Positions 1-12,712 of a DNA stretch of 64,000 nt are shown piece by piece; within the stretch, counting starts at the first letter, position 1, and the number at the start of each line of letters is the position of its first letter. Position numbers and translations under genes: made by a program. The notes beneath the pieces are model-generated. The model worked only from the letters and a program-made list of their open reading frames with translations, was not told the origin of the DNA and searched no databases. Origin of the DNA: Agreia sp. PsM10 (GTDB lineage: Bacteria > Actinomycetota > Actinomycetes > Actinomycetales > Microbacteriaceae); assembly GCF_030433855.1 (NCBI RefSeq), contig NZ_JARUXC010000005.1, positions 1 through 64,000 on the forward strand, in the 5' to 3' direction.

Positions 1-129
1 GCCCGGTGCAATACCGGACCCAGGCCCTCGCGGCCTAGACTTTCAATTGGCCAGTCCAGCAATCCGGGACCAGTCCATGATCGGCGGGGCCCTTGTCGAG
101 AGAGAAGCACACCTCGTGAGTTCTGCGAG

Positions 130-1671
130 TCAGCGGGCGACCGCGAACTCCTCGAGAGCCTGCTCGTACTCCGGGTTGACGAGCGCGCGCACCCGCGTTC
201 CGCCTTCTTCGTAGTCGGTGCTCAGCACGGTGTTGTGGTCGTGCAGCAGCGCGACCAGGTCGCCACGCTCGTACGGGAGCAGCACGTCGACGGTGATGGT
301 CGGTCGCGGCAGGGCCTGCTCGACCATCTCGAGCAGCTCGGAGATGCCCTCGCCCGTTCGTGCAGACACGAACACGCTGCGGGGTTCGAGGCCGCGCAGC
401 ACGATGCGATCGCTGTCTGAGATCAGGTCGCTCTTGTTGAAGGCCACGATCTCGGGGATGCCCCGCGCCCCGACTTCGCCGATCACGTCGCGCACGGTGG
501 CGAGCTGGCTCGCGGGGTCTGGATGCGCGCCGTCGACGACGTGGATGATGACGTCGGCGTCGGCGACCTCCTCGAGGGTCGACCGGAAGGCCTCGACGAG
601 CTGATGGGGCAGATTGCGCACGAAGCCCACGGTGTCGGCGAAGGTGTACTGCCGCCCGTCCTTCGCCGTGGTCTTGCGCACGGTCGAATCGAGCGTCGCG
701 AACAGGGCGTTCTCGACCAGGACACCGGCGCGGGTCACCCTGTTGAGCAACGACGACTTGCCGGCGTTGGTGTACCCCGCGATCGCCACGGACGGCACAG
801 CGTTGCGCTTGCGATTCGCGCGTTTCGCGTCGCGCGCCGGCTTCATCTCGACGATCTGCTTGCGCAGCCTCGACATGCGCGTGTGGATGCGGCGACGATC
901 GAGCTCGATCTTCGTCTCACCGGGTCCACGCGATCCCATTCCGGCGCCCGCGCCTCCCACCTGGCCACCGGCCTGACGGGACATGGAGTCACCCCAGCCC
1001 CGGAGTCTCGGGAGCAGGTACTCGAGCTGCGCGAGTTCGACCTGCGCCTTGCCCTCACGGCTCTTCGCGTGCTGACTGAAGATGTCGAGGATCACGGCCG
1101 TACGGTCGATGACCTTGACCTTGACCACGTCCTCGAGCGCACGCCGCTGGCTGGGAGCGAGCTCGCTGTCGGCGATCACGGTGTCGGCGCCGAGGGACTG
1201 CACGAGGTCACGGAGCTCCTGTGCCTTGCCCTTGCCGAAGTAGGTGCTGGGGTCGGGTGTCGGCCGGCGCTGCAGGAGACCCTCGAGCACGACGGCTCCG
1301 GCGGTCTCGGCCAGTGCGGCCAGTTCGTGCATGGAATTCTCGGCGTCGGTCAGGCTGCCCTGGGTGTAGACGCCGATGAGAATGACGTTCTCGATGCGGA
1401 GCTGTCTGTACTCGACCTCCGTGACGTCTTCGAGCTCTGTCGACAGACCTACGACACGGCGAAGCGCCTGGCGGTCCTCGCGCTCACTCTGGTCGCCGTC
1501 GAATCCGGACTCCCGGCCCGTGGTATCACGCTGCAGCGCCTGCGCGGCGGAGTTGGTGAACAGCGAATAGCCGGCCGCCCGCGTATCCGCTCTGGCGAGC
1601 ACCCTCGCGACCACGTCATCGGTGTCGCGAGCCTCTGTTGTTGCTTCAGTGTTTTCGGTCATCTGACTCAA
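130..1671 (-). CDS. hflX: GTPase HflX (ribosome-splitting/rescue GTPase)
   Basis: 513 aa, within the family's usual range. The N-terminal HflX domain (about residues 95-285) is followed by a G domain with G1 GYTNAGKSS (299-307), G3 DTVGF (346-350) and G4 NKSD (412-415). Family members bind the 50S subunit and split stalled 70S ribosomes under heat or antibiotic stress. I chose the TTG at 1671 because GGAGGG lies six bases before it; the ATG at 1662 would be too far from that site. The gene is divergent from the methyltransferase at 1704. The first 60 or so residues are polar and not conserved-looking. Confidence 0.96.
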   Translation of the reverse strand: MSQMTENTEATTEARDTDDVVARVLARADTRAAGYSLFTNSAAQALQRDTTGRESGFDGDQSEREDRQALRRVVGLSTELEDVTEVEYRQLRIENVILIGVYTQGSLTDAENSMHELAALAETAGAVVLEGLLQRRPTPDPSTYFGKGKAQELRDLVQSLGADTVIADSELAPSQRRALEDVVKVKVIDRTAVILDIFSQHAKSREGKAQVELAQLEYLLPRLRGWGDSMSRQAGGQVGGAGAGMGSRGPGETKIELDRRRIHTRMSRLRKQIVEMKPARDAKRANRKRNAVPSVAIAGYTNAGKSSLLNRVTRAGVLVENALFATLDSTVRKTTAKDGRQYTFADTVGFVRNLPHQLVEAFRSTLEEVADADVIIHVVDGAHPDPASQLATVRDVIGEVGARGIPEIVAFNKSDLISDSDRIVLRGLEPRSVFVSARTGEGISELLEMVEQALPRPTITVDVLLPYERGDLVALLHDHNTVLSTDYEEGGTRVRALVNPEYEQALEEFAVAR

Positions 1672-1703
1672 GGATATCCCTCCCGGTTTGCTACTGTCCC
1701 TCT

Positions 1704-2315
1704 ATGACGAATGAGCACTATTTCTCGGCCACCCCGGGGAGTCCGCTCATCCCGCGAGAGATCTCGGTGCGCCTCGCCGATACGGATTACTCACTCGTCA
1801 CCGCCGGTGGCGTCTTCAGCCCCGACCGCATCGATACAGGCACCCAGGTGCTGCTCGCCAACACCCCTGCTCCCCCGCCCGGTGGCAATCTGCTCGATCT
1901 CGGGTGCGGCTGGGGCCCCATCGCCTTGACCCTCGCCCTGCTGTCGCCCCGAGCGCAGGTCTGGGCTGTCGACGTGAACGAGCGGGCTCTCGATCTGGTG
2001 CGCACGAATGCCGAGCGCCTCGGCCTCACCAATATCAACGCCGTGCTTGCGTCGGATGTTCCCGTGGACGTGCAGTTCATGACGATCTGGTCGAACCCGC
2101 CGATCCGCGTCGGCAAGGCCGAGCTGCACACCATCATGAAGACGTGGCTTCCCCGTCTCGAGGCCGGCTCGGATGCCTGGCTCGTCGTGCAGCGCAACCT
2201 CGGCTCCGATTCCCTGCAGCGCTGGCTTCAGGCGGAGTTCCCCGACGAGCTCCAGGTGACTCGAGCCGCCACGAACAAGGGCTACCGGGTTCTGCGGGCT
2301 CGCGCGTCGTCCTGA
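1704..2315 (+). CDS. RsmC-like class I SAM-dependent methyltransferase
   Basis: 203 aa. The SAM-binding motif I LLDLGCGWGP (about 63-72), the acidic VDVNE end of strand 2 and the NPPIRVGK motif (131-138) are those of the MTS family (RsmC/RlmG C-terminal domain), which methylates exocyclic amines of guanine in rRNA. The N-terminal domain of E. coli RsmC is absent, as in short actinobacterial members, so the target base cannot be assigned. The ATG at 1704 sits six bases after TACTGT (1692-1697), which suggests a leaderless transcript. It converges on dapF with 7 bp between stops. Confidence 0.9.
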   Translation: MTNEHYFSATPGSPLIPREISVRLADTDYSLVTAGGVFSPDRIDTGTQVLLANTPAPPPGGNLLDLGCGWGPIALTLALLSPRAQVWAVDVNERALDLVRTNAERLGLTNINAVLASDVPVDVQFMTIWSNPPIRVGKAELHTIMKTWLPRLEAGSDAWLVVQRNLGSDSLQRWLQAEFPDELQVTRAATNKGYRVLRARASS

Positions 2316-2322
2316 CCGCGCA

Positions 2323-3207
2323 TCACGCCAGTGACAGGTCGCCCTCGAACACGAGTTCCGCCGGTCCTGACAGCGACACGTGTTCGCCGTCTTCCGCCGC
2401 GAACATACGAACACCCACCGTTCCACCCGGCACATCGACTCGCCAGATGCTCGGCGCCCCGCGGCCGGCCCAGTGCCTCGTGGCGAGTGCGGCAGCCGCG
2501 ATCCCCGTGCCGCAGGACAGCGTCTCTCCACTGCCGCGTTCGTGAACACGCATGGTGATGCGACCGACTCCGTCGGCGACCAGAGGCTCGTGGGGAACGA
2601 CGAATTCGATGTTCGCTCCGTCAGCAGGCTCCGGATCGACCTGCGGGATGTAGGTCAGGTCGGCCGACGCGAGTTCGTCGCCGTCGGCGAGGGCGACGAC
2701 GATGTGCGGATTGCCCACGTTGATTCCCTGCCCCGGCCGGGCCACCGCCAGGTTGCGGGCGCGCACGAGAGGTTCGCCCGACTCGAGTCGCCACCGCCCC
2801 AGGTCGACCTGGAAACCGGTGGTGCTGCGCTGCACATCACGGACTCCCGCCCGCGTGCCGATTGCGAGCGTGTCTCCGGTGTTCAGCTCGACGAGCCCGT
2901 TGTCGATGAGGTAACGGGCGTAGACCCTGATGCCGTTGCCGCACATCTCGGCGATCGAGCCATCGGCGTTGCGGTAGTCCATGAACCATTCGGCCGCGGG
3001 CTCTTCGGCGAGTGCGGCCTCGCCGTCGACGATGCTGCGTGATCGAACCGCTCGGATCACCCCGTCGGCGCCGACGCCGAAGTGTCGATCGCAGATGGCC
3101 GCAACCTGGGCGGGCGTCAGGTCGTTGGTGCCGTCGGCGTCGGTATAGAGCACGAAGTCGTTGCCGGTGCCGTGCCCTTTGGTGAAATGGAGTTCAGTCG
3201 CCATCAT
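2323..3207 (-). CDS. dapF: Diaminopimelate epimerase
   Basis: Converts LL-diaminopimelate to meso-diaminopimelate for lysine and peptidoglycan synthesis. The two catalytic cysteines lie in EMCGNGIR (middle) and [13 protein letters not shown] (C-terminal half), one per pseudo-symmetric DapF domain. At 294 aa the length is normal. Two tandem ATG codons (3207 and 3204) are possible starts; both overlap the end of miaA by 11-14 bp, so the gene is probably translationally coupled to miaA. It is the last gene of the recA-recX-miaB-miaA-dapF series. Confidence 0.96.
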   Translation of the reverse strand: MMATELHFTKGHGTGNDFVLYTDADGTNDLTPAQVAAICDRHFGVGADGVIRAVRSRSIVDGEAALAEEPAAEWFMDYRNADGSIAEMCGNGIRVYARYLIDNGLVELNTGDTLAIGTRAGVRDVQRSTTGFQVDLGRWRLESGEPLVRARNLAVARPGQGINVGNPHIVVALADGDELASADLTYIPQVDPEPADGANIEFVVPHEPLVADGVGRITMRVHERGSGETLSCGTGIAAAALATRHWAGRGAPSIWRVDVPGGTVGVRMFAAEDGEHVSLSGPAELVFEGDLSLA

Positions 3208-4159
3208 GCAAGCCTAGGGTCTCGTCGAGCGCACGGGCCGACGCGGCCGGGTCGCGGGCATCCAGTGTCAACGCGGAATCGTACCGCCGGAACCAGCCCA
3301 CCTGACGGCGCGCGTATCTCCGCGTGAGCGCCTGAGTCGATTCGATGGCCTCCGCGGCCGTGAGGTCGCCGGCCAGCTGTGCAAGGGCCTGGGCGTATCC
3401 GATCGCCTTTCCCGCCGTGGTCCGAGGGTCGAGGCCTGCCGAGCGCAGCTGGTGCGCCTCCTCGACTATTCCGTCTCGCCACATGCCCTGCACCCGCTCG
3501 TCGAGGCGCACGACCAGCTCGGGTCGCGGCATCTCGAGCGCGATGATGGTCGAGCGGCGCCAGGCAACGGGAGCATCGGGAAGCGTTCCCGTCAGCGTGC
3601 TTCCCGTCATCTCGAGCACCTCGAGGGCTCGGACCAGGCGGCGACCGTTCTGCGAGCCGATGGCCTCGGCGGCAGCCCGATCACGGTTCGCGAGCCGCCT
3701 GTAGAGCGTTCCCGGCCCGTCGGAGACGAGCTCGGCCTCGAGACGCGCTCGGATCACAGCGTCCGTGCCCGGGAAGGTGAAGTCGAAGATGACGCTCGAG
3801 ACGTACAGGCCCGAACCGCCGACCAGGATCGGAACGTGGCTCCTCATCAGGATCGCATCGATCGTGCTGCGAGCGGCCGCCTGATAATCGGCCACCGAGT
3901 TCTCGGCGGAGACATCGAGCACATCGAGCATGTGGTGCGGAATGCCTCTGCGCTCGCCGACTGGCAGCTTCGCTGTTCCGATATCCATGCCTCGGTACAA
4001 CTGCATCGCATCGGCGTTGACGATCTCGGCCGTCAGCCCACGACGCGCGAGACCGTCTGCGAGGTCGAGCGCGAGCGCGGATTTTCCCGTGCCCGTCGCC
4101 CCGACGACCGCGATCACGTCTGCTATGGTCGCGTCACCGCTCGGACGGTTACCGCTCAC
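3194..4159 (-). CDS. miaA: tRNA dimethylallyltransferase MiaA
   Basis: Adds a dimethylallyl group to A37 of tRNAs reading UNN codons, producing the substrate for MiaB. The P-loop GATGTGKS is near the N terminus, followed by [18 protein letters not shown], the family's prenyl-substrate region. The reading frame is open further upstream, but that part is arginine-rich and lies inside miaB; I chose the GTG at 4159, giving 321 aa and an 11-bp overlap with the miaB stop. An in-frame GTG about 14 codons later is an alternative. Confidence 0.95.
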   Translation of the reverse strand: MSGNRPSGDATIADVIAVVGATGTGKSALALDLADGLARRGLTAEIVNADAMQLYRGMDIGTAKLPVGERRGIPHHMLDVLDVSAENSVADYQAAARSTIDAILMRSHVPILVGGSGLYVSSVIFDFTFPGTDAVIRARLEAELVSDGPGTLYRRLANRDRAAAEAIGSQNGRRLVRALEVLEMTGSTLTGTLPDAPVAWRRSTIIALEMPRPELVVRLDERVQGMWRDGIVEEAHQLRSAGLDPRTTAGKAIGYAQALAQLAGDLTAAEAIESTQALTRRYARRQVGWFRRYDSALTLDARDPAASARALDETLGLHDGD

Positions 4160-5693
4160 CGTCGGCGAGGTCGTAGATGGGGACGGTGCCCACACGGAGA
4201 GTCGGGAGACCGAGCGACACAGGCCGCGGCCCGGCTGAGGCCGATCCGATCGGCTGCGCCGGGACTCCGCAGGAATCCGCCGCCGCGCGATCCCACGCGT
4301 CACCCGACCTCGTGCGGCGCACGCGGAGCGGTCGCCCATCGGAGTCGGCGATGAGGTGGAACGGCGCCGCCTCCGTCACGACGACGGTCACGACGTCTCC
4401 GGGCCGGGGAACCGCCGATTCGGCCGTGACTTCGAAGTGCACCAGACGGGAGTCCTCGGCCCTGCCGCTGAGACGATGGGTGTCGGAGTCCTTGCGACCC
4501 TCGCCGTTCGCGACGAGCACCTCGACCTCTCGGCCGATGACTCGCTGGTTCTCCTCCCAGGAGATGCGATCCTGCAGGGCCGCCAGCCTCTCGTAGCGCT
4601 CCTGCACCACCGCCTTCGGAACCTGGTCGGGCATGGTCGCCGCAGGCGTACCGGCACGCACCGAGTACTGGAACGTGAAGGCCGTGGCGAATCGCGCCTC
4701 TTCGACGACCCTCAGGGTCTCTGCGAAGTCCTCCTCTGTCTCACCGGGGAACCCGACGATGATGTCGGTGCTGATCGCGGCGTGCGGGATCTGCTGCCTC
4801 ACCCGGTCGAGGATGCCCAGGAACTTGGCCGAGCGATACGAACGCCTCATCGCTTTGAGGATGCGATCCGAGCCGGACTGCAGGGGCATATGGAGCTGGG
4901 GCATGACCGACGGAGTCTCGGCCATCGCGTCGATCACGTCGTCGGTGAACGCCGCGGGGTGCGGGCTGGTGAAGCGGATGCGCTCGAGGCCGGGAATGGC
5001 CCCTGCCGCCCGCAGGAGCTTGGAGAAGGCGAACCTGTCGCCGAACTCGACACCGTAGGAATTGACGTTCTGCCCGAGCAGGGTCACCTCGACGGCGCCG
5101 TCGTCGACGAGGGCTTGGATCTCGGCCAGCACGTCTCCTGGACGCCTGTCTTTCTCCTTGCCTCGCAGCGCGGGCACGATGCAGAACGTGCAGGTGTTGT
5201 TGCAGCCGACCGAGATCGACACCCAGCCGCTGTAGGTCGACTCCCGTTTCGTGGGCAGGGTCGAGGGGAAGGTCTCGAGCGAATCGAGGATCTCGATCTG
5301 CGCCTCACCGTTGTGGCGGGCGCGTTCGAGCAGGCTGGGGAGAGATCCCATGTTGTGCGTGCCGAAGACGACGTCGACCCAGGGGGCCTTGGTGAGGATG
5401 GTGTTCTTGTCTTTCTGGGCGAGGCACCCCCCGACGGCGATCTGCATTCCGTCGTGTCGGCGCTTCACACTCGCCAGGTAGCCGAGATTGCCGTACAGCT
5501 TGTTGTCGGCGTTCTCGCGCACGGCGCAGGTGTTGATCACGACGGTGTCGGCCTCGGTTCCGGGGTCGGCCTTCACGTAACCCGCCGCCTCGAGCGACCC
5601 GGACAGCCTCTCGGAGTCGTGGACGTTCATCTGACACCCGAAGGTTCGAACCTCGTACGTTCGTGTGCGGGGCGGTGCGGTGACGCTGCTCAT
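4149..5693 (-). CDS. miaB: tRNA-2-methylthio-N6-dimethylallyladenosine synthase MiaB
   Basis: Radical-SAM methylthiotransferase acting after MiaA on A37. The UPF0004 domain at the N terminus carries the cysteines of [15 protein letters not shown] and GGCLAQ that bind the second 4Fe-4S cluster. The radical-SAM motif CNNTCTFC follows, and a TRAM RNA-binding domain sits near residues 375-445. The 514-aa protein has a short extra C-terminal tail. It starts with ATG at 5693, 46 bp from the recX stop, in the same orientation. Confidence 0.97.
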   Translation of the reverse strand: MSSVTAPPRTRTYEVRTFGCQMNVHDSERLSGSLEAAGYVKADPGTEADTVVINTCAVRENADNKLYGNLGYLASVKRRHDGMQIAVGGCLAQKDKNTILTKAPWVDVVFGTHNMGSLPSLLERARHNGEAQIEILDSLETFPSTLPTKRESTYSGWVSISVGCNNTCTFCIVPALRGKEKDRRPGDVLAEIQALVDDGAVEVTLLGQNVNSYGVEFGDRFAFSKLLRAAGAIPGLERIRFTSPHPAAFTDDVIDAMAETPSVMPQLHMPLQSGSDRILKAMRRSYRSAKFLGILDRVRQQIPHAAISTDIIVGFPGETEEDFAETLRVVEEARFATAFTFQYSVRAGTPAATMPDQVPKAVVQERYERLAALQDRISWEENQRVIGREVEVLVANGEGRKDSDTHRLSGRAEDSRLVHFEVTAESAVPRPGDVVTVVVTEAAPFHLIADSDGRPLRVRRTRSGDAWDRAAADSCGVPAQPIGSASAGPRPVSLGLPTLRVGTVPIYDLADGER

Positions 5694-5739
5694 GGTGTCA
5701 GTTTACGTTCGACGCGGCGCGCGGCAGGCCCGGCCCTCG

Positions 5740-6423
5740 TCAGCGGAAGCGAACCGTGCTCGTGCCGGCCACCAGCGTCTTGGAGACGGCATCACGAACG
5801 ACGCTGGACGGATATCCCTTGCGCTGCAAGAAGCTGCTGAGACGGCGCTCCGCCGTCGCCCGGTCGAGACGCAGGAGACTGGGAGCCTTCTTCTCTGCGA
5901 GCTCGAGAGCGCGGGCCAGTTCGTCGTCGTCGTCGAGGGCGGTCAGCAGATCGGAGACGATCTCCTGGCTGATTCGCTTCGCGCCGAGTTCACGCTGGAT
6001 CTGGCTACGGCCGAACCCCTTGCGCCGGTGAAGTCGCTCGATCTCGCGTTCTGCGAACGCGTAGTCGTCGACATACCCCTTCGACCGGTAGATCGTGAGG
6101 AATCCCTCGAATGCAGAGGAGTGCACCCCGTTCGCGGCGAGGATCTCGGTGACCTGCCATTCGGACAGGTCTTTTCTTGCCAGGGCTCGCACCACCAGGT
6201 TCTCGAGATCGGCGAGCTGCAGTTCTTGTTCCTCCGCCTGCTCCGGGGTAAGCCCGGCAGTGTCGAGAACAGGAACGGCGACCGGACCGGAAGGGTGACG
6301 ACCGGTCTGGCTCTGTTCGTCGGGCGAACCGAACAGAAAGGCGACCGGAGCCATCGTCTTCTCAGGGACGTCGCCCTCGGGACCATCGACTGTCTCGTCG
6401 GGGGATGGGGTGAATCTGACCAC
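5740..6423 (-). CDS. recX: Recombination regulatory protein RecX
   Basis: Modulates RecA filament growth. The three-helix RecX repeats are visible, including ALARKDLSEWQV, GYVDDYAFAE and RKGFGRSQIQREL. The open frame extends into recA, but GTG at 6423 has GAAAGG eight to nine bases upstream and leaves a 40-bp gap after recA; this gives 227 aa. The N-terminal 80 or so residues are acidic and poorly conserved. It lies directly after recA, so it should be induced with it through the LexA-type box at 7741. Confidence 0.93.
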   Translation of the reverse strand: MVRFTPSPDETVDGPEGDVPEKTMAPVAFLFGSPDEQSQTGRHPSGPVAVPVLDTAGLTPEQAEEQELQLADLENLVVRALARKDLSEWQVTEILAANGVHSSAFEGFLTIYRSKGYVDDYAFAEREIERLHRRKGFGRSQIQRELGAKRISQEIVSDLLTALDDDDELARALELAEKKAPSLLRLDRATAERRLSSFLQRKGYPSSVVRDAVSKTLVAGTSTVRFR

Positions 6424-6463
6424 GGTCGCGGCCTTTCTGTTCGGTTCGATGAACGACGAAGGG

Positions 6464-7531
6464 TCAGGCGCCCTTGCGCGCCGGCGTCTTCGAGGCCAGG
6501 GCCACGGGCGCAGCCGGAGCGGCAGCAGTCTTCTCGGCGCCGATTCCGAGCTTGGTGAGGATCTTCGTCTCGATCTCTGCGGCGACCTCGGGATTCTCGG
6601 TGAGGAATCGACGGGAGTTCTCTTTGCCCTGGCCCAGCTGCTCGCCCTCGTAGGTGTACCAGGCACCGGATTTGCGAACGATCTCGTGCTCGACACCGAA
6701 GTCGATGAGGCTGCCCTCGCGGGAGATGCCGATGCCGTAGAGGATGTCGAATTCCGCCTGCTTGAAGGGCGGCGCCATCTTGTTCTTGACGACTTTCACC
6801 CGGGTGCGGTTGCCGACCGCGTCTGTTCCCTCTTTCAGGGTCTCGATACGCCGGATGTCGAGGCGGACCGACGCGTAGAACTTGAGCGCCTTGCCACCCG
6901 CGGTCGTCTCGGGACTGCCGAAGAAAACACCGATCTTCTCACGCAGCTGGTTGATGAAGATCATGGTGGTGTTCGTGGTGCTGAGGCCACCCGTGAGCTT
7001 GCGGAGAGCCTGGGACATCAGTCGTGCCTGCAGACCGACGTGGGAGTCACCCATCTCTCCCTCGATCTCTGCACGCGGAACGAGGGCTGCGACGGAGTCG
7101 ATGACGATGAGATCGATGGAGCCGCTTCGCACGAGCATGTCGGCGATCTCGAGTGCCTGCTCACCGGTGTCGGGCTGAGACACGAGAAGAGCGTCGATGT
7201 CGACACCGAGCTTCTGTGCGTAGGCCGGGTCGAGCGCGTGCTCCGCGTCGATGAATGCGGCGATTCCGCCGGCCTTCTGGGCGTTGGCGATCGCGTGGAG
7301 CGTGAGCGTGGTCTTTCCCGAGGATTCCGGGCCGTAGATCTCGACGATACGACCCCTGGGAAGTCCTCCGACTCCCAGTGCGACGTCGAGTGCGATGGAC
7401 CCCGTGGGGATGACCTCGACCGGCGCACGATCGTCGCTGCCGAGGCGCATGACGGACCCCTTGCCGAACTGTCGGTCGATCTGTGCAAGTGCGGTTTCGA
7501 GTGCCTTTTCTCGTGTGGCATCTGATGGCAT
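6464..7531 (-). CDS. recA: Recombinase RecA
   Basis: 355 aa with Walker [10 protein letters not shown] (67-75), the [10 protein letters not shown] Walker B strand, loop L2 region and [20 protein letters not shown]. It forms the DNA strand-exchange filament and triggers LexA self-cleavage. No intein is present. The ATG at 7531 is preceded by AAGGAGA at good spacing. A LexA-type box lies about 210 bp upstream. The C-terminal tail is Ala/Pro/Lys-rich rather than acidic. Confidence 0.99.
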   Translation of the reverse strand: MPSDATREKALETALAQIDRQFGKGSVMRLGSDDRAPVEVIPTGSIALDVALGVGGLPRGRIVEIYGPESSGKTTLTLHAIANAQKAGGIAAFIDAEHALDPAYAQKLGVDIDALLVSQPDTGEQALEIADMLVRSGSIDLIVIDSVAALVPRAEIEGEMGDSHVGLQARLMSQALRKLTGGLSTTNTTMIFINQLREKIGVFFGSPETTAGGKALKFYASVRLDIRRIETLKEGTDAVGNRTRVKVVKNKMAPPFKQAEFDILYGIGISREGSLIDFGVEHEIVRKSGAWYTYEGEQLGQGKENSRRFLTENPEVAAEIETKILTKLGIGAEKTAAAPAAPVALASKTPARKGA

Positions 7532-7740
7532 TGCTGTCTCCTTCTGTCGTGCGCGGAATCCGTCGCGTGAGTTTTTCGCCTATAGGCTGTCGCGCCGGCG
7601 GACCGGGTGTCGACAAGGCGTTCGCATCGTGGTGTGCGTGTGATCCGACTGTAGACACGACCACCGACACGGGGTCGGGACGGGGCCTGACAGTGGACAA
7701 CACAGCCAACACTTCTGCTGTGAAGGAGACTACACAGGTC

Positions 7741-7756
7741 TAGAACATATATTCGA
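7741..7756 (-). promoter_or_regulatory. LexA (SOS) box upstream of recA
   Basis: On the minus strand the site reads TCGAATATATGTTCTA, matching the actinobacterial LexA box TCGAAC-N4-GTTCGA except at one position in each half. It lies between the DUF3046 gene and recA, about 210 bp before the recA start. The same 16-mer with one change occurs before the DUF6504-dnaE2 pair (55675-55690), which supports both as real sites. lexA itself is not in the window. Confidence 0.8.
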
Positions 7757-7792
7757 GCGGCACGGGGCGTGTCGCCGCGAATCGATGAGGAA

Positions 7793-8017
7793 TCAGGAGC
7801 GCGGGGCGGGCAGGCCGACACCGTGCCGGCGCGATTCGGGCACCCCGCTTGCGCGGCAGAGAGCCAGCCAGACCTGTCGCACCGGTACACCCTGCTTCAG
7901 CGCGTCGTCGGCTGTTCTGTCCGAGAGCTCGGCGATCACGAGGTCGCCCGTGACCACCCGGCCGTATGCCACACCGAACTCGTCGGCGACAGCCTGTCGG
8001 AATTCGCTCAGTCTCAT
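7793..8017 (-). CDS. DUF3046 family protein
   Basis: 74 aa. The sequence MRLSEFRQAVADEFGVAYG with the later tryptophan segment VRQVWLALC is the actinobacterial DUF3046 family, which is nearly always found just upstream of recA, as here. No enzymatic motif is visible and the function is unknown. The small size and conserved position suggest a role linked to recA or its neighbours, but that is inference from context. Confidence 0.85.
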   Translation of the reverse strand: MRLSEFRQAVADEFGVAYGRVVTGDLVIAELSDRTADDALKQGVPVRQVWLALCRASGVPESRRHGVGLPAPRS

Positions 8018-8056
8018 GATGCCTCACTGCCCGGCTGCACCTACGGGCATAGCGAA

Positions 8057-8087
8057 GGGCCTCGTCACTTCAGTCGTGACGAGGCCC
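8057..8087 (-). terminator. Hairpin terminator after clgR
   Basis: A perfect 12-bp stem (GGGCCTCGTCAC / GTGACGAGGCCC) with a 7-nt loop lies 31 bp downstream of the clgR stop on the minus strand. There is only a weak T-rich tail, which is common in high-GC actinobacteria. It separates clgR from the DUF3046-recA unit. Confidence 0.7.
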
Positions 8088-8117
8088 TCGCATGGTCGAT
8101 CTCGTGCCGGAGTCGGA

Positions 8118-8426
8118 CTACCGGGCGAGAAGTTTTGAATCGTAGCCCGCGACGAATTCGTCGGGGACGGTGTCGGGAATCGTGTCGATTCCCTCGATCA
8201 CGGCGAGTCGGTCTCCGACCTCGCGCATGATGACGGAGATCGGCGTGTCGAGGGCCTCGGCCACCGACGCGAGGATCTCACTCGACGCCTCTTTCTGTCC
8301 ACGCTCGACTTCGCTGAGGTACCCCAGGGCGACACTCGCCTTGCTGGCCACCTGCCGAAGGGTGCGACCCTTCTGGAGACGAAAGTCTCGCAGCACGTCG
8401 CCGATTTCTTGGCGAACTAAAATCAC
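8118..8426 (-). CDS. clgR: ClgR-like XRE-family transcriptional regulator
   Basis: 102 aa with a Cro/XRE helix-turn-helix (LRDFRLQKGRTLRQVASKAS, then LGYLSEVERGQKEAS). Position after cinA-pgsA-ftsK and before recA matches the clgR locus of mycobacteria and corynebacteria, where ClgR activates clpP, clpC and other stress genes. The open frame is longer, but GTG at 8426 has AAGGAGG seven bases upstream and fixes the start. A 120-nt leader and an ECF-sigma-like promoter lie upstream. The family name comes from sequence plus synteny. Confidence 0.85.
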   Translation of the reverse strand: MILVRQEIGDVLRDFRLQKGRTLRQVASKASVALGYLSEVERGQKEASSEILASVAEALDTPISVIMREVGDRLAVIEGIDTIPDTVPDEFVAGYDSKLLAR

Positions 8427-8547
8427 TGGACCCCTCCTTGCTGTTTGTCTTGCGTCAATACGATGCGACCGATCGGACAAAGCCCGACCGGTACTGTCTG
8501 AAACTCTAAACGACACTGAACCGTCTTTTCTGTGAATGACATCAGTT

Positions 8548-8576
8548 GTAACGAGATGGAAATGCCGTTCATTCCC
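8548..8576 (-). promoter_or_regulatory. Candidate ECF-sigma (SigE/SigH-type) promoter of clgR
   Basis: On the minus strand GGGAAT (8571-8576) is followed after exactly 17 bases by CGTTAC (8548-8553), matching the GGAAC/T - N16-18 - CGTT pattern of SigE/SigH-class factors. It lies about 120 bp before the clgR start. In Mycobacterium clgR is transcribed from stress sigma-factor promoters, so the match fits known biology, but a single short match is not proof. Confidence 0.5.
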
Positions 8577-8658
8577 GACTCCGACGAATGCCGCTTCCGG
8601 ATAGTTGTCATCGGGTATTCGAGGCGGTCGGGCAGACGGATTGGACGAACGCCTCCGA

Positions 8659-9174
8659 TCATGCTTCATCGGAGGACGTCGCGCGCACCGCATCGAGCAG
8701 CAGACGGACGGCCGCGGTCACCGTCTGCTGTCGGACGGCGTCGCGGTCGCCACGAAGCTGCAGCCCATGTGAGGACTCCGCACCGCGAGCGGCCAGACCG
8801 ATGAACACCGTGCCCGCCTCATGGCCGTCCTGGGCGCCGGGGCCCGCCACGCCCGTGGTCGACAGTCCCCAGTCGGCGGGCCGCCCTTCTCCGAGGCGAT
8901 CCCGCACTCCGGATGCCATCTGCACGGCCACGTCGGCATCGACCGGTCCGCGGGCTGCGAGGAGACGGGCGTCGACACCGAGCAGCGCGCTCTTGAGGTC
9001 TGTGGCGTACGCGACCACTCCCCCGCGCACCACATGCGACGCGCCCGGGATACGGATGAGCTCGGCCACCAGGAGGCCGCCGGTCAGCGATTCGGCCACC
9101 GCCACCGTGAGTCGCCGCGCGCGGAGCTCCTCGATCAGTGTGCGGGTCTCGTCAGGCCCGGCGAGGTCGGTCAC
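8659..9174 (-). CDS. CinA-family nicotinamide-nucleotide amidohydrolase (PncC-type)
   Basis: 171 aa corresponding to the stand-alone C-terminal CinA domain: TVAVAESLTGGLLVAELIRIPGAS at the N terminus and GLSTTGVAGPGAQ further on. Such proteins deamidate NMN to nicotinate mononucleotide in pyridine nucleotide salvage; older names call them competence/damage-inducible. The N-terminal MoCF-like domain is absent. GTG start at 9174 overlaps the pgsA stop by 4 bp (GTGA), indicating coupling. It precedes clgR by 232 bp. Confidence 0.93.
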   Translation of the reverse strand: MTDLAGPDETRTLIEELRARRLTVAVAESLTGGLLVAELIRIPGASHVVRGGVVAYATDLKSALLGVDARLLAARGPVDADVAVQMASGVRDRLGEGRPADWGLSTTGVAGPGAQDGHEAGTVFIGLAARGAESSHGLQLRGDRDAVRQQTVTAAVRLLLDAVRATSSDEA

Positions 9175-9761
9175 GACGCCGCTCTGGCCGATCTGCTGAG
9201 GCGACGCGCCTGCACGAGGTAGTCGATTCCCGTGATGACCGTGAGCACGAACGCGATCGACATCGTGACGATGTTCACCCAGTCGAACCAGCTGCCGAGC
9301 AGCGAGGGGAACGGCACCAGGGCGAGCGAGATGGCGATGGACTGCGCCAGGGTCTTCAGCTTTCCCCCACGCGACGCAGGGATCACCCGATCGCTGAGGA
9401 CGGCGAAGCGGAACACGGTGATGCCCACCTCACGCACGAGGATGATCGCCGTGACCCACCAGGGAAGCTCGGCCAGGATGGACAGTCCGACCAGAGCGGC
9501 ACCCGTGAGGACCTTGTCGGCAATGGGGTCGAGCAGTTTGCCCAGGTCGGTGACCTGGTTGCGGGAACGGGCGATGTGTCCGTCGATGCCGTCGGTCGCG
9601 ATCGCCACGATGAACAGGGCGGCCGCGGCGTAGCGCAGCGGTGTGTCGGCGCCGCCGTCGGCGAGCAGCATCCAGAAGAACACCGGCGCCAGCAGGATGC
9701 GGACGACCGTGATGATGTTCGGGAGATTCCAGTTGCTCACCCGCGGAGCGGCCTCGGTCAC
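9171..9761 (-). CDS. pgsA: CDP-diacylglycerol--glycerol-3-phosphate 3-phosphatidyltransferase
   Basis: 196-aa integral membrane enzyme that makes phosphatidylglycerophosphate, the first step to phosphatidylglycerol and cardiolipin. The CDP-alcohol phosphotransferase signature DGX2ARX8GX3DX3D is intact in DGHIARSRNQVTDLGKLLDP. About five hydrophobic segments are visible. It begins 6 bp after the ftsK stop and overlaps cinA by 4 bp. Confidence 0.95.
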   Translation of the reverse strand: MTEAAPRVSNWNLPNIITVVRILLAPVFFWMLLADGGADTPLRYAAAALFIVAIATDGIDGHIARSRNQVTDLGKLLDPIADKVLTGAALVGLSILAELPWWVTAIILVREVGITVFRFAVLSDRVIPASRGGKLKTLAQSIAISLALVPFPSLLGSWFDWVNIVTMSIAFVLTVITGIDYLVQARRLSRSARAAS

Positions 9762-9767
9762 GTTCGT

Positions 9768-12635
<2,868 letters not shown>

Positions 12636-12712
12636 GGTGTCACGCTACCCGGGGGTGCCGACGATCGCCGGTTGCGCGGGCCGGGTGTCTGATTTCGGCG
12701 TAGCCTCGAGCC

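Noticed and set aside
1-129. Possible tRNA or gene end at the left window edge
   Set aside because: No cloverleaf, TTCGA-type T-arm or coding pattern was found. It is probably the intergenic region downstream of hflX.
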